A DNA stretch of 64,000 nucleotides from Vogesella sp. LIG4 (GCF_900090205.1 NZ_LT607802.1:2160554-2224553); one strand, 5' to 3'; shown: positions 1 through 9,923, counted from the stretch's first letter. Program-made: numbers and translations. The notes: a model not told the origin generated them from the letters alone.

Positions 1-891
1 GCTGCGCCGCTGGGCTTCAACTGGGTAGGCTTCGTAGCGCAGTTCGCCGCCGGCGCCAGCTACAACATTGCCTACGCACCCTATGTTTCCGACTACTCGC
101 GCTACCTGCCGAAGAACACCCCCAGCGGCAAGCTGATCGCCGCCGTATTCCTGGGCGCCTCGCTGTCCGGCGCCTGGATGATCGCGGTAGGCGGCTGGCT
201 GGGCGAGCACCTGCATGCCACCGACGTGCTGGTGGCGCTGAATGCAGTGGGCGCCAGCTTCGCGCCGCAGCTGGGTACCGTGGTGGTGGCGGTGACCATC
301 CTGGCCTTCCTGCCGGTGATCGCCATGAACATCTACAGCGCCAAGCTCACCGCCATTACCGGTGTCGATTCCTTCAAGAAGGTAACGCCGACCGCCAGTG
401 TCCGTGTCTGGGCCATCCTGTTCGTGGTGTTCCTGCAGCTGGGCGTGGCCATGGGCATCTACACCTCCAGCGCCGGCCTGTCGGTACTGAACATCTACTT
501 GGTGGTGATGCTGTACTTCCTGGTGCCGTGGACCGCGGTGAACCTCACCGACTACTTCTTCGTGCGCAAGGGCCGCTACGCCATCCCGCATTTCTTCCTG
601 CCGCACGACAACATCTACGGCCACTGGGGCGGCCGCGGCCTGCTGGCCTACCTGATCGGCTTCCTGGCGATGATCCCGTTCTTCGCCATCTTCAACGGCC
701 CGGACGAAGTGTTCGTCGGCCCGCTGGCCAAGATGATCGGCAGTGTGGACATGGCCTGGCTGGTGGGGCTGATCGTATCCGGCGTTGCCTACTACGTGCT
801 GTGCCTGTCGCTGGACCTGGAAAAGGAAGAGAAGCTGATCAAGCACATCGAGAAGACTTCCCCGCAATACACCACTGGCGAGGGCTGGTAA
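1..891 (+). CDS. NCS1-family nucleobase/cation symporter, 3' part
   Basis: The gene enters the window already open; frame 1 reads 296 residues to a TAA stop. The family (nucleobase:cation symporter-1: purine, cytosine, uracil, thiamine or hydantoin carriers) is recognised from the PYVSDYSRYLP stretch near residues 28-38 and about seven hydrophobic segments separated by short loops, ending in a charged cytoplasmic tail rich in Lys and Glu. It is an inner-membrane importer. The substrate cannot be read from this part. The next gene, a GMC flavoenzyme 140 bp downstream on the same strand, suggests that the pair imports and oxidises one compound, which is inference. The start lies outside the window. 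Confidence 0.85.
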   Translation, partial: AAPLGFNWVGFVAQFAAGASYNIAYAPYVSDYSRYLPKNTPSGKLIAAVFLGASLSGAWMIAVGGWLGEHLHATDVLVALNAVGASFAPQLGTVVVAVTILAFLPVIAMNIYSAKLTAITGVDSFKKVTPTASVRVWAILFVVFLQLGVAMGIYTSSAGLSVLNIYLVVMLYFLVPWTAVNLTDYFFVRKGRYAIPHFFLPHDNIYGHWGGRGLLAYLIGFLAMIPFFAIFNGPDEVFVGPLAKMIGSVDMAWLVGLIVSGVAYYVLCLSLDLEKEEKLIKHIEKTSPQYTTGEGW

Positions 892-1031
892 GCCCAGAAC
901 GTGCTGCCGGGGCAATGCCCTGGCAGCTGCGACCCGGCGCTGCCGGGTCCGGTAGACCTTAAACGAAGTACTGTGCCGGCAGCCTGGGGCTGACACGCCC
1001 TGGCCGCTGGCAAGACGAATCGAGACGCATC

Positions 1032-2717
1032 ATGGAACAAACTTTCGACTACATCATCGTGGGGGCGGGTTCCGCCGGCTGTGTGCTGGCCAACCGCCTG
1101 ACCGAAGACCCGAACGTCAGCGTGCTGGTGCTGGAGTACGGCGGCAGCGACAAGAGCGTGATCATCCAGATGCCGAGCGCGTTCTCCATCCCGATGAACA
1201 CCAAGCGCTTCAACTGGCACTTCGAAACCGAGCAGGAACCGCACCTGAACAACCGTCGCCTGCACTGCCCGCGTGGCAAGGTGCTGGGCGGCTCCTCATC
1301 GATCAACGGCCTGGTGTACATCCGCGGCCACGCCTACGACTTCGACGAGTGGGAATCGCTGGGCGCCAAGAACTGGGGCTACCGCAACTGCCTGCCGTAC
1401 TTCAAGCGTGCCGAGACCTTCAAGTTCGGTGGTGACGACTACCGTGGCAGCAGTGGCCCGCTGGCCACCAACAACGGCAACAATATGGCCAACCCGCTGT
1501 ACGGTGCCTGGATCGAGGCCGGTGCCGAGGCTGGCTACATCAAGACCGACGACTGCAACGGCTATATGCAGGAAGGTTTTGGCGCCATGCACATGACGGT
1601 GAAGGACGGCGTGCGCTGGTCTACCGCCAACGCCTACTTGCGCCCGGCCATGCAGCGGCCGAACCTGACCGTGGTCACCCACGCCATGACCCGTCGCATC
1701 CTGCTGGAAGGCAAGCGTGCGGTGGGCGTGGAATACGAACAGGGCGGGGTGAAGCGTAGCGTGCGCTGCCGCCGCGAGGTGCTGGTGTCGTCCGGCCCGA
1801 TCGGCTCGCCGCACCTGCTGCAGCGCTCGGGCATCGGCCCGGCCGCCGTGCTGCGCAAGGCCGGCATCGAGGTCAAGCATGACCTGCCGGGCGTGGGTGA
1901 AAACCTGCAGGACCACAGCGAGATCTACATCCAGTACGCCTGCAAGGAGCCGATTACCCTCAACGGCAAGATGAGCCTGTGGGGCAAGGCGATGATCGGC
2001 CTGCGCTGGTTGCTGTTCAAGGATGGCCTGGGCGCCAGCAACCACTTCGAGGCCGGCGGTTTCATCCGTTCCGACAAGGGCCTGCGCTGGCCGGACATCC
2101 AGTTCCACTTCCTGCCGGCGGCGATGCGCTACGACGGCGACAAGCCGTTCAAGGGCCATGGCTTCATGGTGCTGACCGGCCCCAACAAGCCCAAGAGCCG
2201 CGGCTATGTGCGTGCCCGCTCCGCCGACCCGTTCGAGCATCCGGAAATCCGCTTCAACTACCTGGAGAGCGAGGAGGACCGCGAAGGCTTCCGCCGCTGC
2301 GTGCGCCTGACGCGCGAGATCCTGGCGCAGCCGGCGATGGACCGCTACCGCGGCGTGGAGCTGGCGCCGGGGCCGGAGGTGCAGACCGACGACGAAATCG
2401 ACACCTTCGTGCGCGCCAATATGGAAAGCACCATGCACCCGTGCGGTTCCTGCCGCATGGGCGAGGACGACATGGCGGTGGTGGATTCCGAGCTGCGGGT
2501 ACGCGGCATTGCCGGCCTGCGGGTGATCGATTCCTCGGTGTTCCCGTCCGAGCCGAACGGCAACCTCAACGCGCCTACCATCATGTTGGCCGAGCGTGCC
2601 GCCGACCTGGTGCGTGGTGTTGCGCCGCTGGAAGCGGCGAATGTGCCGGTGGGCGAGGTGGGGGGCTGGGAAAACGCCCAGCGTAGCGGCAAGCCCAAGC
2701 GCCAGTACACCGCCTGA
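1032..2717 (+). CDS. betA: GMC oxidoreductase, choline dehydrogenase-like
   Basis: This is a 561-residue FAD enzyme of the glucose-methanol-choline family. The dinucleotide-binding motif VGAGSAG is at residues 10-16, the second GMC signature ([18 protein letters not shown]) near 80-97, and the catalytic-end motifs HPCGSCRMG and [10 protein letters not shown] near 465-520. Length and residue pattern follow choline dehydrogenase BetA (about 556 residues), which oxidises choline to betaine aldehyde at the inner membrane. There is no betB or betI beside it, and the upstream gene is an NCS1 permease rather than BetT, so a different primary alcohol substrate is possible. The start at ATG 1032 puts the FAD motif at the usual distance from the N-terminus. 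A strong terminator follows. Confidence 0.8.
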   Translation: MEQTFDYIIVGAGSAGCVLANRLTEDPNVSVLVLEYGGSDKSVIIQMPSAFSIPMNTKRFNWHFETEQEPHLNNRRLHCPRGKVLGGSSSINGLVYIRGHAYDFDEWESLGAKNWGYRNCLPYFKRAETFKFGGDDYRGSSGPLATNNGNNMANPLYGAWIEAGAEAGYIKTDDCNGYMQEGFGAMHMTVKDGVRWSTANAYLRPAMQRPNLTVVTHAMTRRILLEGKRAVGVEYEQGGVKRSVRCRREVLVSSGPIGSPHLLQRSGIGPAAVLRKAGIEVKHDLPGVGENLQDHSEIYIQYACKEPITLNGKMSLWGKAMIGLRWLLFKDGLGASNHFEAGGFIRSDKGLRWPDIQFHFLPAAMRYDGDKPFKGHGFMVLTGPNKPKSRGYVRARSADPFEHPEIRFNYLESEEDREGFRRCVRLTREILAQPAMDRYRGVELAPGPEVQTDDEIDTFVRANMESTMHPCGSCRMGEDDMAVVDSELRVRGIAGLRVIDSSVFPSEPNGNLNAPTIMLAERAADLVRGVAPLEAANVPVGEVGGWENAQRSGKPKRQYTA

Positions 2718-2746
2718 CAGTTTCTCTCCCTTGCTTCTGCACTTGT

Positions 2747-2780
2747 GGCCAGACGTCTCCCCGTCTGGCCGTTTTTTTTT
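2747..2780 (+). terminator. Intrinsic terminator after the GMC oxidoreductase
   Basis: A 9-bp perfect stem (GGCCAGACG, 2747-2755, with CGTCTGGCC, 2762-2770) with a 6-nt loop is followed by G and nine T. It sits 30 bp after the stop codon. The T-run ends exactly where the convergent Lrp gene begins its stop codon. Confidence 0.92.
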
Positions 2781-3220
2781 CAGGGCTGCAGCGGCGGCAG
2801 CCGGCGCAGTACCGGGCTGGCTTTCACGATGCTGGTGGTGCTGGTGGCCAGCTCGGCGAAATCGTCCAGAATCGCGTCCAGCTGGCCGATATCGCGCAGC
2901 AGCAGGCGCGCGATGTAGCAGTCCTCGCCGGTTACCTTGTCGCACTCGGTGATCTGCGGTGTGGCGACGATGCGCGCTTCCAGTGCCTTGAGCTGGCCCG
3001 GCAGCGGTCGCAACCGCACCATGGCCTGCAGGCTGTAACCCCATTGCTGCCAGTCCAGTTCCGGGGTGTAGCCGCGAATCGCCCCTTGCTCCTCCAGCCG
3101 CTTCAGCCGTTCCGACACGCTGGGGCCGGACATCTTCAGCTGCCGCGCCAGCTCGGCCAGGCTCTGGCGGGCGTTCTGGCCCAGCAGGCCGGCCAGCTGC
3201 ACATCGATCCAGTCTTTCAT
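2780..3220 (-). CDS. Lrp/AsnC-family transcriptional regulator
   Basis: This is a 146-residue regulator with an N-terminal winged helix-turn-helix (about residues 5-55; SLAELARQLKMSGPSVSERL covers the HTH) and a C-terminal RAM/AsnC effector-binding domain. An upstream in-frame ATG at 3235 has no ribosome site, whereas ATG 3220 has GGAG nine bases before it, so 3220 was chosen. The gene is divergent from a DMT exporter (start 3348), and the 127-bp gap holds a perfect inverted repeat. The arrangement is typical of an Lrp-type local regulator controlling an amino-acid exporter; the effector is unknown. Confidence 0.9.
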   Translation of the reverse strand: MKDWIDVQLAGLLGQNARQSLAELARQLKMSGPSVSERLKRLEEQGAIRGYTPELDWQQWGYSLQAMVRLRPLPGQLKALEARIVATPQITECDKVTGEDCYIARLLLRDIGQLDAILDDFAELATSTTSIVKASPVLRRLPPLQP

Positions 3221-3250
3221 TGAAGGCAACTCCATGCTTTGGGCGACAAA

Positions 3251-3280
3251 TGCAAGGTAGCAGTGCTGTTTTACCTTGCA
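3251..3280. promoter_or_regulatory. Probable operator between Lrp gene and DMT exporter
   Basis: TGCAAGGTA (3251-3259) and TACCTTGCA (3272-3280) are perfect inverted 9-mers separated by 12 bases, placed midway between the two divergent start codons. A symmetric site of this size suits a dimeric Lrp/AsnC regulator. Binding by the neighbouring regulator is inferred from position only. Confidence 0.6.
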
Positions 3281-3347
3281 AAGTCCATTCGGCCAGTGCC
3301 ATTTCGCCTTTATGCTGTTGCACACTAGCCGACAGGGAGGAGAAATC

Positions 3348-4241
3348 ATGTCGCAACAACAACTACGCAGCGGTGTGCTGCAAATGCTGGCCGCCATGGC
3401 GCTGTCCGGCACCATAGGGTGGTTCGTGCTGCAGTCCGGCCAGCCGGTGTGGAACGTGGTATTCGTGCGCTGCCTGCTGGGCTCGCTGGGCCTGGGGCTG
3501 TATGCCTGGTGGCGCGGGCAGTGGCGCAGCTGGCCGTTCACCGCACGCAGCCTGGCCTGGTGCGTGGCCGGCGGGTTGGCGCTGGTGGCCAACTGGCTGC
3601 TGCTGTTCAACGCCTACCACTACAGCTCCATCGGCATTGCCACCGTGGTGTATCACACCCAGCCGTTCTGGCTGCTGCTGCTGGGCCGCCTGCTGCTGGG
3701 CGAGTCGCTTAGCCCGCGCAAGCTGGGCGCGGTGGGGGTGGCATTTGCCGGCATGCTGCTGATCGTGCAGCCGGGGCAGGGCGGGCATGCCACCCTGTTC
3801 GGGATAGTGCTGGCGCTGGGGGCCGCCATTCTGTATGCGGTGGTGACGCTGATCAGCAAGCAGCTGCCGAAGACACTGATGCCGACGCATATCGCCTGTG
3901 TGCAGACCCTGACCGGCGTGCTGCTGCTGTGGCCGATGCTGAATACTGCCAGCCTGGCGCAGGCCGGCGGGCAGTGGGGCTATCTGCTGGCGCTGGGGCT
4001 GGTGCACACCACGCTGATGTACATCATCATGTATGCCGCGTTTCGCCAGCTGCCCACCCACTGGATCGGCCTGCTGGGATTTGCTTACCCGGTAGTGGCC
4101 CTGCTGGTGGATTACCTGGCCTATGGCAATCTGCTGGATGGCTGGCAATTGCTGGGCGTGCTGCTGATTGTTGCGGCCAACGTATGGGGGCTGCAACGCG
4201 TGCCTGCCGCCAAGGTACTGGCGGCCACTGCCCGGCAGTGA
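3348..4241 (+). CDS. EamA/DMT-superfamily transporter
   Basis: This 297-residue inner-membrane protein has ten predicted hydrophobic helices arranged as two EamA repeats, as in drug/metabolite exporters. The C-terminal repeat ends GVLLIVAANVWGLQR. The reading frame extends upstream to 3276, but ATG 3348 has a strong GGAGGAG site and is preferred. The gene is divergent from an Lrp/AsnC regulator with a shared operator-like inverted repeat, so it is probably an amino-acid or metabolite exporter under local control. The exact substrate cannot be stated. A bidirectional terminator follows. Confidence 0.85.
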   Translation: MSQQQLRSGVLQMLAAMALSGTIGWFVLQSGQPVWNVVFVRCLLGSLGLGLYAWWRGQWRSWPFTARSLAWCVAGGLALVANWLLLFNAYHYSSIGIATVVYHTQPFWLLLLGRLLLGESLSPRKLGAVGVAFAGMLLIVQPGQGGHATLFGIVLALGAAILYAVVTLISKQLPKTLMPTHIACVQTLTGVLLLWPMLNTASLAQAGGQWGYLLALGLVHTTLMYIIMYAAFRQLPTHWIGLLGFAYPVVALLVDYLAYGNLLDGWQLLGVLLIVAANVWGLQRVPAAKVLAATARQ

Positions 4242-4295
4242 GGAGGAGGCGTTAGCACGCCTCGTCATGGCGCCGGCTTACTGCCGGCCCGCACG

Positions 4296-4326
4296 CAAAA
4301 AAGGCAGCCGGAAGGCTGCCTTTTTT
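4296..4326. terminator. Bidirectional intrinsic terminator
   Basis: GGCAGCC (4303-4309) and GGCTGCC (4314-4320) form the stem. A run of A precedes it and six T follow it, so it can stop both the DMT gene on plus and the chemotaxis gene on minus. Confidence 0.92.
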
Positions 4327-4340
4327 CTGCCGGGGGCCGT

Positions 4341-5951
4341 TCACACCCGGTACACGGAAACCTCTTTCTCCATCGATTGCGACAGGCCCTGCAGCCGGCT
4401 GGCCAGGTCGGTGACGTGCGCTGCCGAAGCGGAATTTTCCTCCGCCATCTGTGCCACGTTTTCCACCTGCATGGCGATGCTGTTGGCCGCCGTGCCCTGC
4501 TCGCGGATGGCATGGCTGATCTCGCCCACCAGGTGCCGGCTCTGTTCGGCCACCTCGGCAATGGAGCGGATGGCGCCGCGAGCCTTGTCGGCCTCCTGCA
4601 CGCCGCTTTCCACATTGCTCACCACGCCCTGCATGCGTTCGGAGGCGCTTTCCGACACCGTCTGGATGGCGCCGATGATGGCGGCGATCTCCTGGGTGGA
4701 TTGCGCGGTGCGTTCCGCCAGCTTGCGTACCTCGTCCGCCACCACCGCGAAGCCACGGCCCATCTCGCCGGCGCGCGCCGCCTCGATGGCCGCATTCAGC
4801 GCCAGCAGATTGGTCTGGTCGGCCACGTCCTTGATCACGTTCACCACCACGGCGATCTCGCGGGTGCGCTCGCTCAGCTGGCCCATTTCCACCGCGGCGT
4901 GCTCCACCGAACCGGCGATGCTTTCTATGGAGTGGCTGGTGCCGGTGATCACCACTTCGCCATTCTGCGCGCGGCTGCCGGTGTCCTGCGCCAGGCCGTT
5001 GGCCTCCTGGGTACGGTCGGCCACGTGGTTGATGCTGACGGTGATCTGCTCCAGCGCGGCGGCCATGGCGGAGGCGGATTCGCTCTGCGCATTGGAGCCG
5101 GCAGCCACCTGGCGGGCGGAGCTGGCCAGCTCGGTGGCGGATTGCGCCACGTCGCGCGAGGCGGTGACCATGCTGCGCAGGCTGGACTGCAGTTTTTCGA
5201 TCAGCTGGTTGAAGGCAGTGAGCATCTGGGCGATTTCATCGCGGCCCTGCACGTCGCAGCGGGTGGTGAAATCCAGCGAATCGGACAGCTGCTGGATGCT
5301 GATTTGCCCACGCTTGACGCTGCCCACGATCTGCCGGTAGCTGAGCATGCCCAGCAGCAGCAGCAGAATCACCGACAGCGCCGCGATGATGCTGGAGATC
5401 AGGCGGGCGTTGCTGCTGACATTGCGGGCTTCTGCCTTGGCGGTTTCCGCCAGTTGCTCGTTGAAGGCAATGTGCTGCACCACCACCTGCTGCACTTCCT
5501 TGAACTTGTCGCGCAGCCCGTTGGCGAGCCGGGTGGCTTCTTCTGTCTGCCCGGCATGGGAGGCCGCCAGAATACTGTCGTATTGCTTGTCGAGTTCTTC
5601 GGCTCCGTTCTTGAGCTTGTTCAGGTAGGCGCCGTCCTGATCGTTGACGATCAGCGGTGTATACAGGGTGATGTCCTTGCTGAGCGAGTCGCGGTTGTCC
5701 TTGTACTCCGCCTCGATTTCGGTTTTCTTGCCCGCATCGTTGGCCATGATGTGCGTCAGCACCGAGTTGCGGGTTTCCACCAGTTCCTTGGCGGCATCAC
5801 CCAGTATCTTGATGCTGGGTAATACGTTATCACTGATGTTTTCCAGTTGCTGATTCATGCGGCTCAATTGCATGAAGGTGTTTACCGTCAGTAACAGCAT
5901 GCCGGCAATGGCCACAGTAATCAGCAGAATCATGCGCTGGGAGATTTTCAC
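4341..5951 (-). CDS. Methyl-accepting chemotaxis protein
   Basis: This 536-residue chemoreceptor has TM1 near residues 8-28, a periplasmic four-helix-bundle ligand domain to about 185, TM2 near 188-208 and a HAMP segment. A long cytoplasmic coiled-coil signalling domain follows, with the hairpin tip [18 protein letters not shown], which binds CheA and CheW. It starts with GTG at 5951, with AGGAG seven bases upstream. There is no C-terminal CheR-tethering pentapeptide; the end is SVYRV. No che gene is nearby, so it is an orphan receptor whose ligand is unknown. Upstream lies a long AT-rich gap. Confidence 0.95.
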   Translation of the reverse strand: MKISQRMILLITVAIAGMLLLTVNTFMQLSRMNQQLENISDNVLPSIKILGDAAKELVETRNSVLTHIMANDAGKKTEIEAEYKDNRDSLSKDITLYTPLIVNDQDGAYLNKLKNGAEELDKQYDSILAASHAGQTEEATRLANGLRDKFKEVQQVVVQHIAFNEQLAETAKAEARNVSSNARLISSIIAALSVILLLLLGMLSYRQIVGSVKRGQISIQQLSDSLDFTTRCDVQGRDEIAQMLTAFNQLIEKLQSSLRSMVTASRDVAQSATELASSARQVAAGSNAQSESASAMAAALEQITVSINHVADRTQEANGLAQDTGSRAQNGEVVITGTSHSIESIAGSVEHAAVEMGQLSERTREIAVVVNVIKDVADQTNLLALNAAIEAARAGEMGRGFAVVADEVRKLAERTAQSTQEIAAIIGAIQTVSESASERMQGVVSNVESGVQEADKARGAIRSIAEVAEQSRHLVGEISHAIREQGTAANSIAMQVENVAQMAEENSASAAHVTDLASRLQGLSQSMEKEVSVYRV

Positions 5952-6688
5952 GGCAGCTCCTGGGGGGGAATAGCAGTTCGATGATTATTTTTACTGTACT
6001 GCTTATTGGCTTGGCAAGTATTTATCTGTGGCTGGTAATGAATTTCCTGAATGATTAACCCGTATGGCATTTTGCTTTGCGCAATAATTTGTTGTGAATA
6101 TGCCAGTGGGTTGCATGAATGGATAAGGCTGTGACGAAAATTATTTTGCCTGCCGTTTATTGCCGTGGCGTGAAGATTATCTGTCCTGCATCTGATTCGA
6201 TTGTTTTTCATGCCGGCAAATGCTGCACGCAGAATATGATTAATAGAATTTAATTTAAATACTGGTAAATAAAAAATATTAAAAATATAGTTGTGCTGGA
6301 AATGTCGCTTTGCCGCTTGCCGGCAGCCGCCGGCCGTGGCCTGCCGCTTGTGCGCAGCCAGTTGCATACAAGAAGTGCGGACAGAGGCAGCAAGCCGTTG
6401 CCACCGTGCACGCAAAAAGCCGCATTTGTCATGCTGGCGGTGAGGGGGCTGGCGCCGATGTGCACCCGGCATCAGCCAGGTGCGATGGGGGGCTAAAGCA
6501 TGGGCTGCGTGCTGTCGGCATGGGCAGCTTTTGCTGTTTGCACGCTCCAGTGCGCAGCAACGGCGCTGGGTTATTCCCTGCCAGCAGTATGGGGACTGGC
6601 GGCGCCCCGTGCCGCGGGCGCATAATACGCACTTTGCCGGTGTGGTCGTGGCCGTGCCGGCCGGTCTTTATTTCAGCAAGGTTATCCC
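5952..6688. other. Long AT-rich intergenic region without a recognisable gene
   Basis: This is a 737-bp gap between the chemoreceptor (leftward) and yjdM (rightward). Bases about 5970-6300 are strikingly AT-rich against the surrounding sequence, with TAAATA and TTTAAT runs; 6300-6688 returns to high GC. Short open frames on both strands have no recognisable product or ribosome site. The AT-rich part presumably holds the chemoreceptor promoter; yjdM transcription may start near TAATAC (6632). No hairpin terminator or uptake-like repeat was found here. Confidence 0.5.
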
Positions 6689-7027
6689 ATGAGTCAATTG
6701 CCTAATTGCCCGCAGTGCCATTCCGAATTCACCTACGAGGACGGCAGCAACTACGTATGCCCGGAGTGCGCGCACGAATGGCCGCAGCAGGCCGCCGAGG
6801 AGGTGGAAACCGCGCGCGTGGTGCGCGACGCCAATGGCAACATCCTGCAGGATGGCGACAGCGTTACCGTGATCAAGGATCTGAAGGTGAAAGGCTCGTC
6901 GCTGGTGGTGAAGGTGGGCACCAAGGTGAAGAACATCCGCCTGGTGGATGGCGACCACGATATCGATTGCAAGATCGACGGCATCGGCGCCATGGGCCTG
7001 AAGTCGGAGTTCGTGAAGAAAGCCTGA
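6689..7027 (+). CDS. yjdM: YjdM/PhnA-family zinc-ribbon protein
   Basis: This 112-residue protein matches the YjdM (formerly PhnA) family in length and order. An N-terminal zinc ribbon has two CxxC pairs (CPQC at 7-10 and CPEC at 25-28), followed by a KOW/SH3-like beta domain with [14 protein letters not shown] and [12 protein letters not shown]. Despite the old name it is not a phosphonoacetate hydrolase; the cellular role is unclear. It is a single-gene unit with its own terminator. Confidence 0.92.
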   Translation: MSQLPNCPQCHSEFTYEDGSNYVCPECAHEWPQQAAEEVETARVVRDANGNILQDGDSVTVIKDLKVKGSSLVVKVGTKVKNIRLVDGDHDIDCKIDGIGAMGLKSEFVKKA

Positions 7028-7050
7028 CCCTGCCCGTTGCCACCGCAAGC

Positions 7051-7073
7051 GCCCGCCACCTGGCGGGCTTTTT
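7051..7073 (+). terminator. Intrinsic terminator after yjdM
   Basis: GCCCGCCA (7051-7058) pairs with TGGCGGGC (7061-7068) and is followed by five T. Confidence 0.9.
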
Positions 7074-7286
7074 CATGGGCGGGTAGCGGGAGCAGGCTTG
7101 CGGCCAACCTTTTGCCGCTGTGGCCATCCCGGCGGCATGAGCGGTTTGCGCGGTGGGGATGGCAATAAATGCAGCCTTGCCGGGCGGGGCTGTAGTGCGG
7201 CAGGTACCGAACGATGGCGCAGTGCAGCGTAACTCCCTAAAATGGGCGGGCTAACCCGAAACAGCCCCACGCTGGAGATCGCAACA

Positions 7287-8813
7287 ATGACCATCATCCG
7301 TCAGGAAGACTTCGTCCAGAGCATCGCCGATGCCTTCCAGTACATCAGCTACTACCACCCCAAAGACTATATCGATGCGCTGTACCAGGCGTATCTGCAC
7401 GAAGAAAGCCCGGCGGCCAAGGACGCCATGGCGCAGATCCTGATCAACAGCCGCATGTGTGCCGAAGGCCACCGCCCGATCTGCCAGGATACCGGCATTG
7501 CCGTGGTGTTCCTGAAAGTGGGCATGAAGGTGCAGTGGGACAGTACCCTGAGCGTACAGGAGATGGTCAACGAAGGCGTGCGCCGTGCCTACCTGAACCC
7601 GGACAACAAGCTGCGCGCCTCCGTGCTGCTGGATCCGGCCGGCAAGCGCCAGAACTCCAAGGACAACACCCCGGCGGTGGTGCACTTCGAGATCGTGGAA
7701 GGCGACCAGGTGGAAGTGATCTGTGCCGCCAAGGGCGGCGGCTCGGAGAACAAGTCCAAGTTCTACGCGCTGAACCCGTCCGACAGCATCGTCGACTGGG
7801 TCATCAAGACCGTGCCGACCATGGGCGCTGGCTGGTGTCCGCCGGGCATCCTGGGCATCGGCATTGGCGGTACTCCGGAGAAGGCCATGCTGCTGGCCAA
7901 GGAATCGCTGATGGACCACGTGGACATCCACGAGCTGAAGGCCAAGGCCGCCAGCGGCGCCGAACTGTCGCGCGTGGAAGCGCTGCGCCTGGAAATCTTC
8001 GAGAAAGTGAACGCGCTGGGCATCGGCGCCCAGGGCCTGGGCGGCCTCACCACCGTGCTGGACGTGAAGATCCTGGATTACCCGACCCACGCCGCCAGCC
8101 TGCCGGTAGCGATGATCCCCAACTGTGCCGCTACCCGCCACGTGCACTTCCACCTGGACGGCAACGGCCCGGCCAAGCTGGAAGCGCCGAAGCTGGAAGA
8201 CTGGCCGGAAATCACCTACGACAGCTCCAACGGCAAGCGCGTCAACCTGGACGCCATCACTCCGGAAGAAGTGGCCAGCTGGCAGCCGGGCGATGTACTG
8301 CTGCTCAACGGCAAGATCCTCACCGGCCGCGATGCTGCGCACAAGCGCATGGTGGACATGCTGAACAAGGGCGAGAAGCTGCCGGTGGACTTCACCAACC
8401 GCTTCATCTACTACGTGGGCCCGGTTGACCCGGTGCGTGACGAAGTGGTTGGCCCGGCCGGCCCTACCACCGCCACCCGCATGGACAAGTTCACCCGCCA
8501 GATGCTGGAGCAGACCGGCCTGCTGGGCATGATCGGCAAGGCCGAGCGCGGCCCGACCGCCATCGAGGCGATCCGCGACAACAAGGCCGTGTACCTGATG
8601 GCAGTGGGCGGCTCCGCCTATCTGGTGTCCAAGGCGATCAAGGCCTCCAAGGTGGTGGGCTTTGCCGACCTGGGCATGGAAGCCATCTACGAGTTCGAGG
8701 TGAAGGACATGCCGGTTACCGTGGCCGTGGATTCCAACGGTACCTCCGTGCACAACACCGGCCCGGCCGAGTGGCGCGTGAAGATCGGCAAGATTCCGCT
8801 CAGCGCCGTCTGA
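7287..8813 (+). CDS. fumA: Fumarate hydratase, class I (iron-sulfur)
   Basis: This 508-residue enzyme interconverts fumarate and L-malate in the TCA cycle. It belongs to the oxygen-labile class I family. The N-terminal domain carries the PICQDTG motif (cluster cysteine near residue 66), further cysteines occur in GAGWCPPG and IPNCAATR that fit the [4Fe-4S] ligands, and the C-terminal beta domain has the GPTTATRMD substrate motif. An in-frame ATG at 7242 adds 15 residues without a ribosome site; ATG 7287 has GGAG nine bases upstream. It is monocistronic. Two hairpins follow, one made of paired uptake-like repeats. Confidence 0.95.
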   Translation: MTIIRQEDFVQSIADAFQYISYYHPKDYIDALYQAYLHEESPAAKDAMAQILINSRMCAEGHRPICQDTGIAVVFLKVGMKVQWDSTLSVQEMVNEGVRRAYLNPDNKLRASVLLDPAGKRQNSKDNTPAVVHFEIVEGDQVEVICAAKGGGSENKSKFYALNPSDSIVDWVIKTVPTMGAGWCPPGILGIGIGGTPEKAMLLAKESLMDHVDIHELKAKAASGAELSRVEALRLEIFEKVNALGIGAQGLGGLTTVLDVKILDYPTHAASLPVAMIPNCAATRHVHFHLDGNGPAKLEAPKLEDWPEITYDSSNGKRVNLDAITPEEVASWQPGDVLLLNGKILTGRDAAHKRMVDMLNKGEKLPVDFTNRFIYYVGPVDPVRDEVVGPAGPTTATRMDKFTRQMLEQTGLLGMIGKAERGPTAIEAIRDNKAVYLMAVGGSAYLVSKAIKASKVVGFADLGMEAIYEFEVKDMPVTVAVDSNGTSVHNTGPAEWRVKIGKIPLSAV

Positions 8814-8821
8814 TCCGTGCT

Positions 8822-8884
8822 TGCGGCCAACGTTGGCCGCACGGTCTGACAACGCCCGTCCGCGCCTTGCGCGGCGGGCGTTTT
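8822..8884 (+). terminator. Tandem terminator hairpins after fumarase
   Basis: The first element is a perfect 20-bp palindrome (8822-8841), TGCGGCCAAC joined head to head with its complement. The second is a longer GC stem (8851-8858 plus 8860-8865 pairing with 8869-8882, one bulged T) ending in TTTT, which is the likely functional terminator. Confidence 0.85.
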
Positions 8885-8954
8885 GCATTGAACGGGGGCT
8901 TGAGCCGGGGTGGCAGAACACGTAAGCTGAAATATATGACTTAGGAATTTTCTG

Positions 8955-9776
8955 ATGCTCGCCATTCAAGCCCGTGTGCCGAACAGCAATCTGGCCGCCG
9001 GCTTCGCCGCGCGCTGGAACGGAAACGATGCTGCCGCCAGCCATGTCTTCAACGCCCTGTCCTGGCTGTTTCCGGAAGGAGAGCGCTTCTTCGTCGCTGT
9101 GGCGCGCGAAGTGGCCGCCGCCGTGCCGGCGCTGCCACCGGCGCAGCACGCCGAGCTGCGGGCTTTCGTGGCGCAGGAGTCGGTACATGCCCGCCAGCAC
9201 CAGCTGTACAACGACAACCTGCTGCAGCTGGGCTTCAGCGACGTAGTGGCCGCGCGCGTGGCCTGGCTGATTGCCACCTCCAACCGCATGGCGCCGCTGT
9301 CGCGGCTGGCCATCGTCTGCGCCTACGAGCACTACACCGCGGCGCTGGGGGATTTCCTGCTGCGCCACCCGCAGGTGCTAAGCGAGGCCGAGCCGCGGCT
9401 GGCGCTGCTGTGGGGCTGGCATGCGGTGGAAGAGACCGAGCACAAGGCCGTGTGCTTCGACCTGTACCGCCATGCCGGCGGCGGCTACTGGCGCCGGGTG
9501 CTGCTGTTCCTGCTGGTGACTTTCAACTTCAGCCTGATGTTCAGCCGCCAGTACTGGCAGATGCTGCGCGAGGACGGTGCGCTGGCGCGCGGCCAGCGCT
9601 GGGCCACCGCGCGGCGCACGCTGCAGCTGGTATGGGGCCGCGACGGCTTTGGCTGGAGCCTGCTGCGCCACGGCCTGGCCTACTGGCGCCCCGGCTTCCA
9701 CCCCTGGCAGTGCGACAACCGCGTACTGGCCGAGCAATGGCTGCGGCAGCACGATGATGCCCTGCATCGGGTGTAA
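8955..9776 (+). CDS. Ferritin-like metal-dependent hydrolase (PF10118 type)
   Basis: This 273-residue protein resembles the predicted metal-dependent hydrolase family PF10118. Carboxylate/histidine motifs appropriate for a diiron four-helix site are spaced through it: AQESVHARQH (about residues 74-83), CAYEHYTA (about 120) and HAVEETEHK (about 157-165). A hydrophobic stretch near 184-196 may dip into the membrane. The substrate is unknown; members are often adjacent to fatty-acid or alkane genes, which is not the case here. It is followed by an intrinsic terminator. Confidence 0.8.
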   Translation: MLAIQARVPNSNLAAGFAARWNGNDAAASHVFNALSWLFPEGERFFVAVAREVAAAVPALPPAQHAELRAFVAQESVHARQHQLYNDNLLQLGFSDVVAARVAWLIATSNRMAPLSRLAIVCAYEHYTAALGDFLLRHPQVLSEAEPRLALLWGWHAVEETEHKAVCFDLYRHAGGGYWRRVLLFLLVTFNFSLMFSRQYWQMLREDGALARGQRWATARRTLQLVWGRDGFGWSLLRHGLAYWRPGFHPWQCDNRVLAEQWLRQHDDALHRV

Positions 9777-9873
9777 TGCCAGCGCAGAGTAGCTTGCCGG
9801 GCCTTGCATGGTGCACAATACCGCCCCAGCCGAAAGCCGTGCCGGCGCCTGTCGCGCCTGCTGCCATCCCGAG

Positions 9874-9904
9874 CCGCCCGCCTGAGCCGTGTGGGCGGTT
9901 TTTT
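9874..9904 (+). terminator. Intrinsic terminator
   Basis: CCGCCC (9874-9879) pairs with GGGCGG (9893-9898) and is followed by six T. It separates the hydrolase gene from the lipid A modification cluster. Confidence 0.75.
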
Positions 9905-9923
9905 GCTGCCTGCGCCGCCCGCT

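Noticed and set aside
1296..3362. Very long minus-strand open frame opposite the GMC oxidoreductase (688 codons)
   Set aside because: It is antisense to a clearly recognised gene. High GC removes stop codons in the third-position frame, and the translation is Ala/Arg/Gly/His filler. The same holds for long frames at 42364-44823, 54962-56845, 57911-59677 and 60072-61538.
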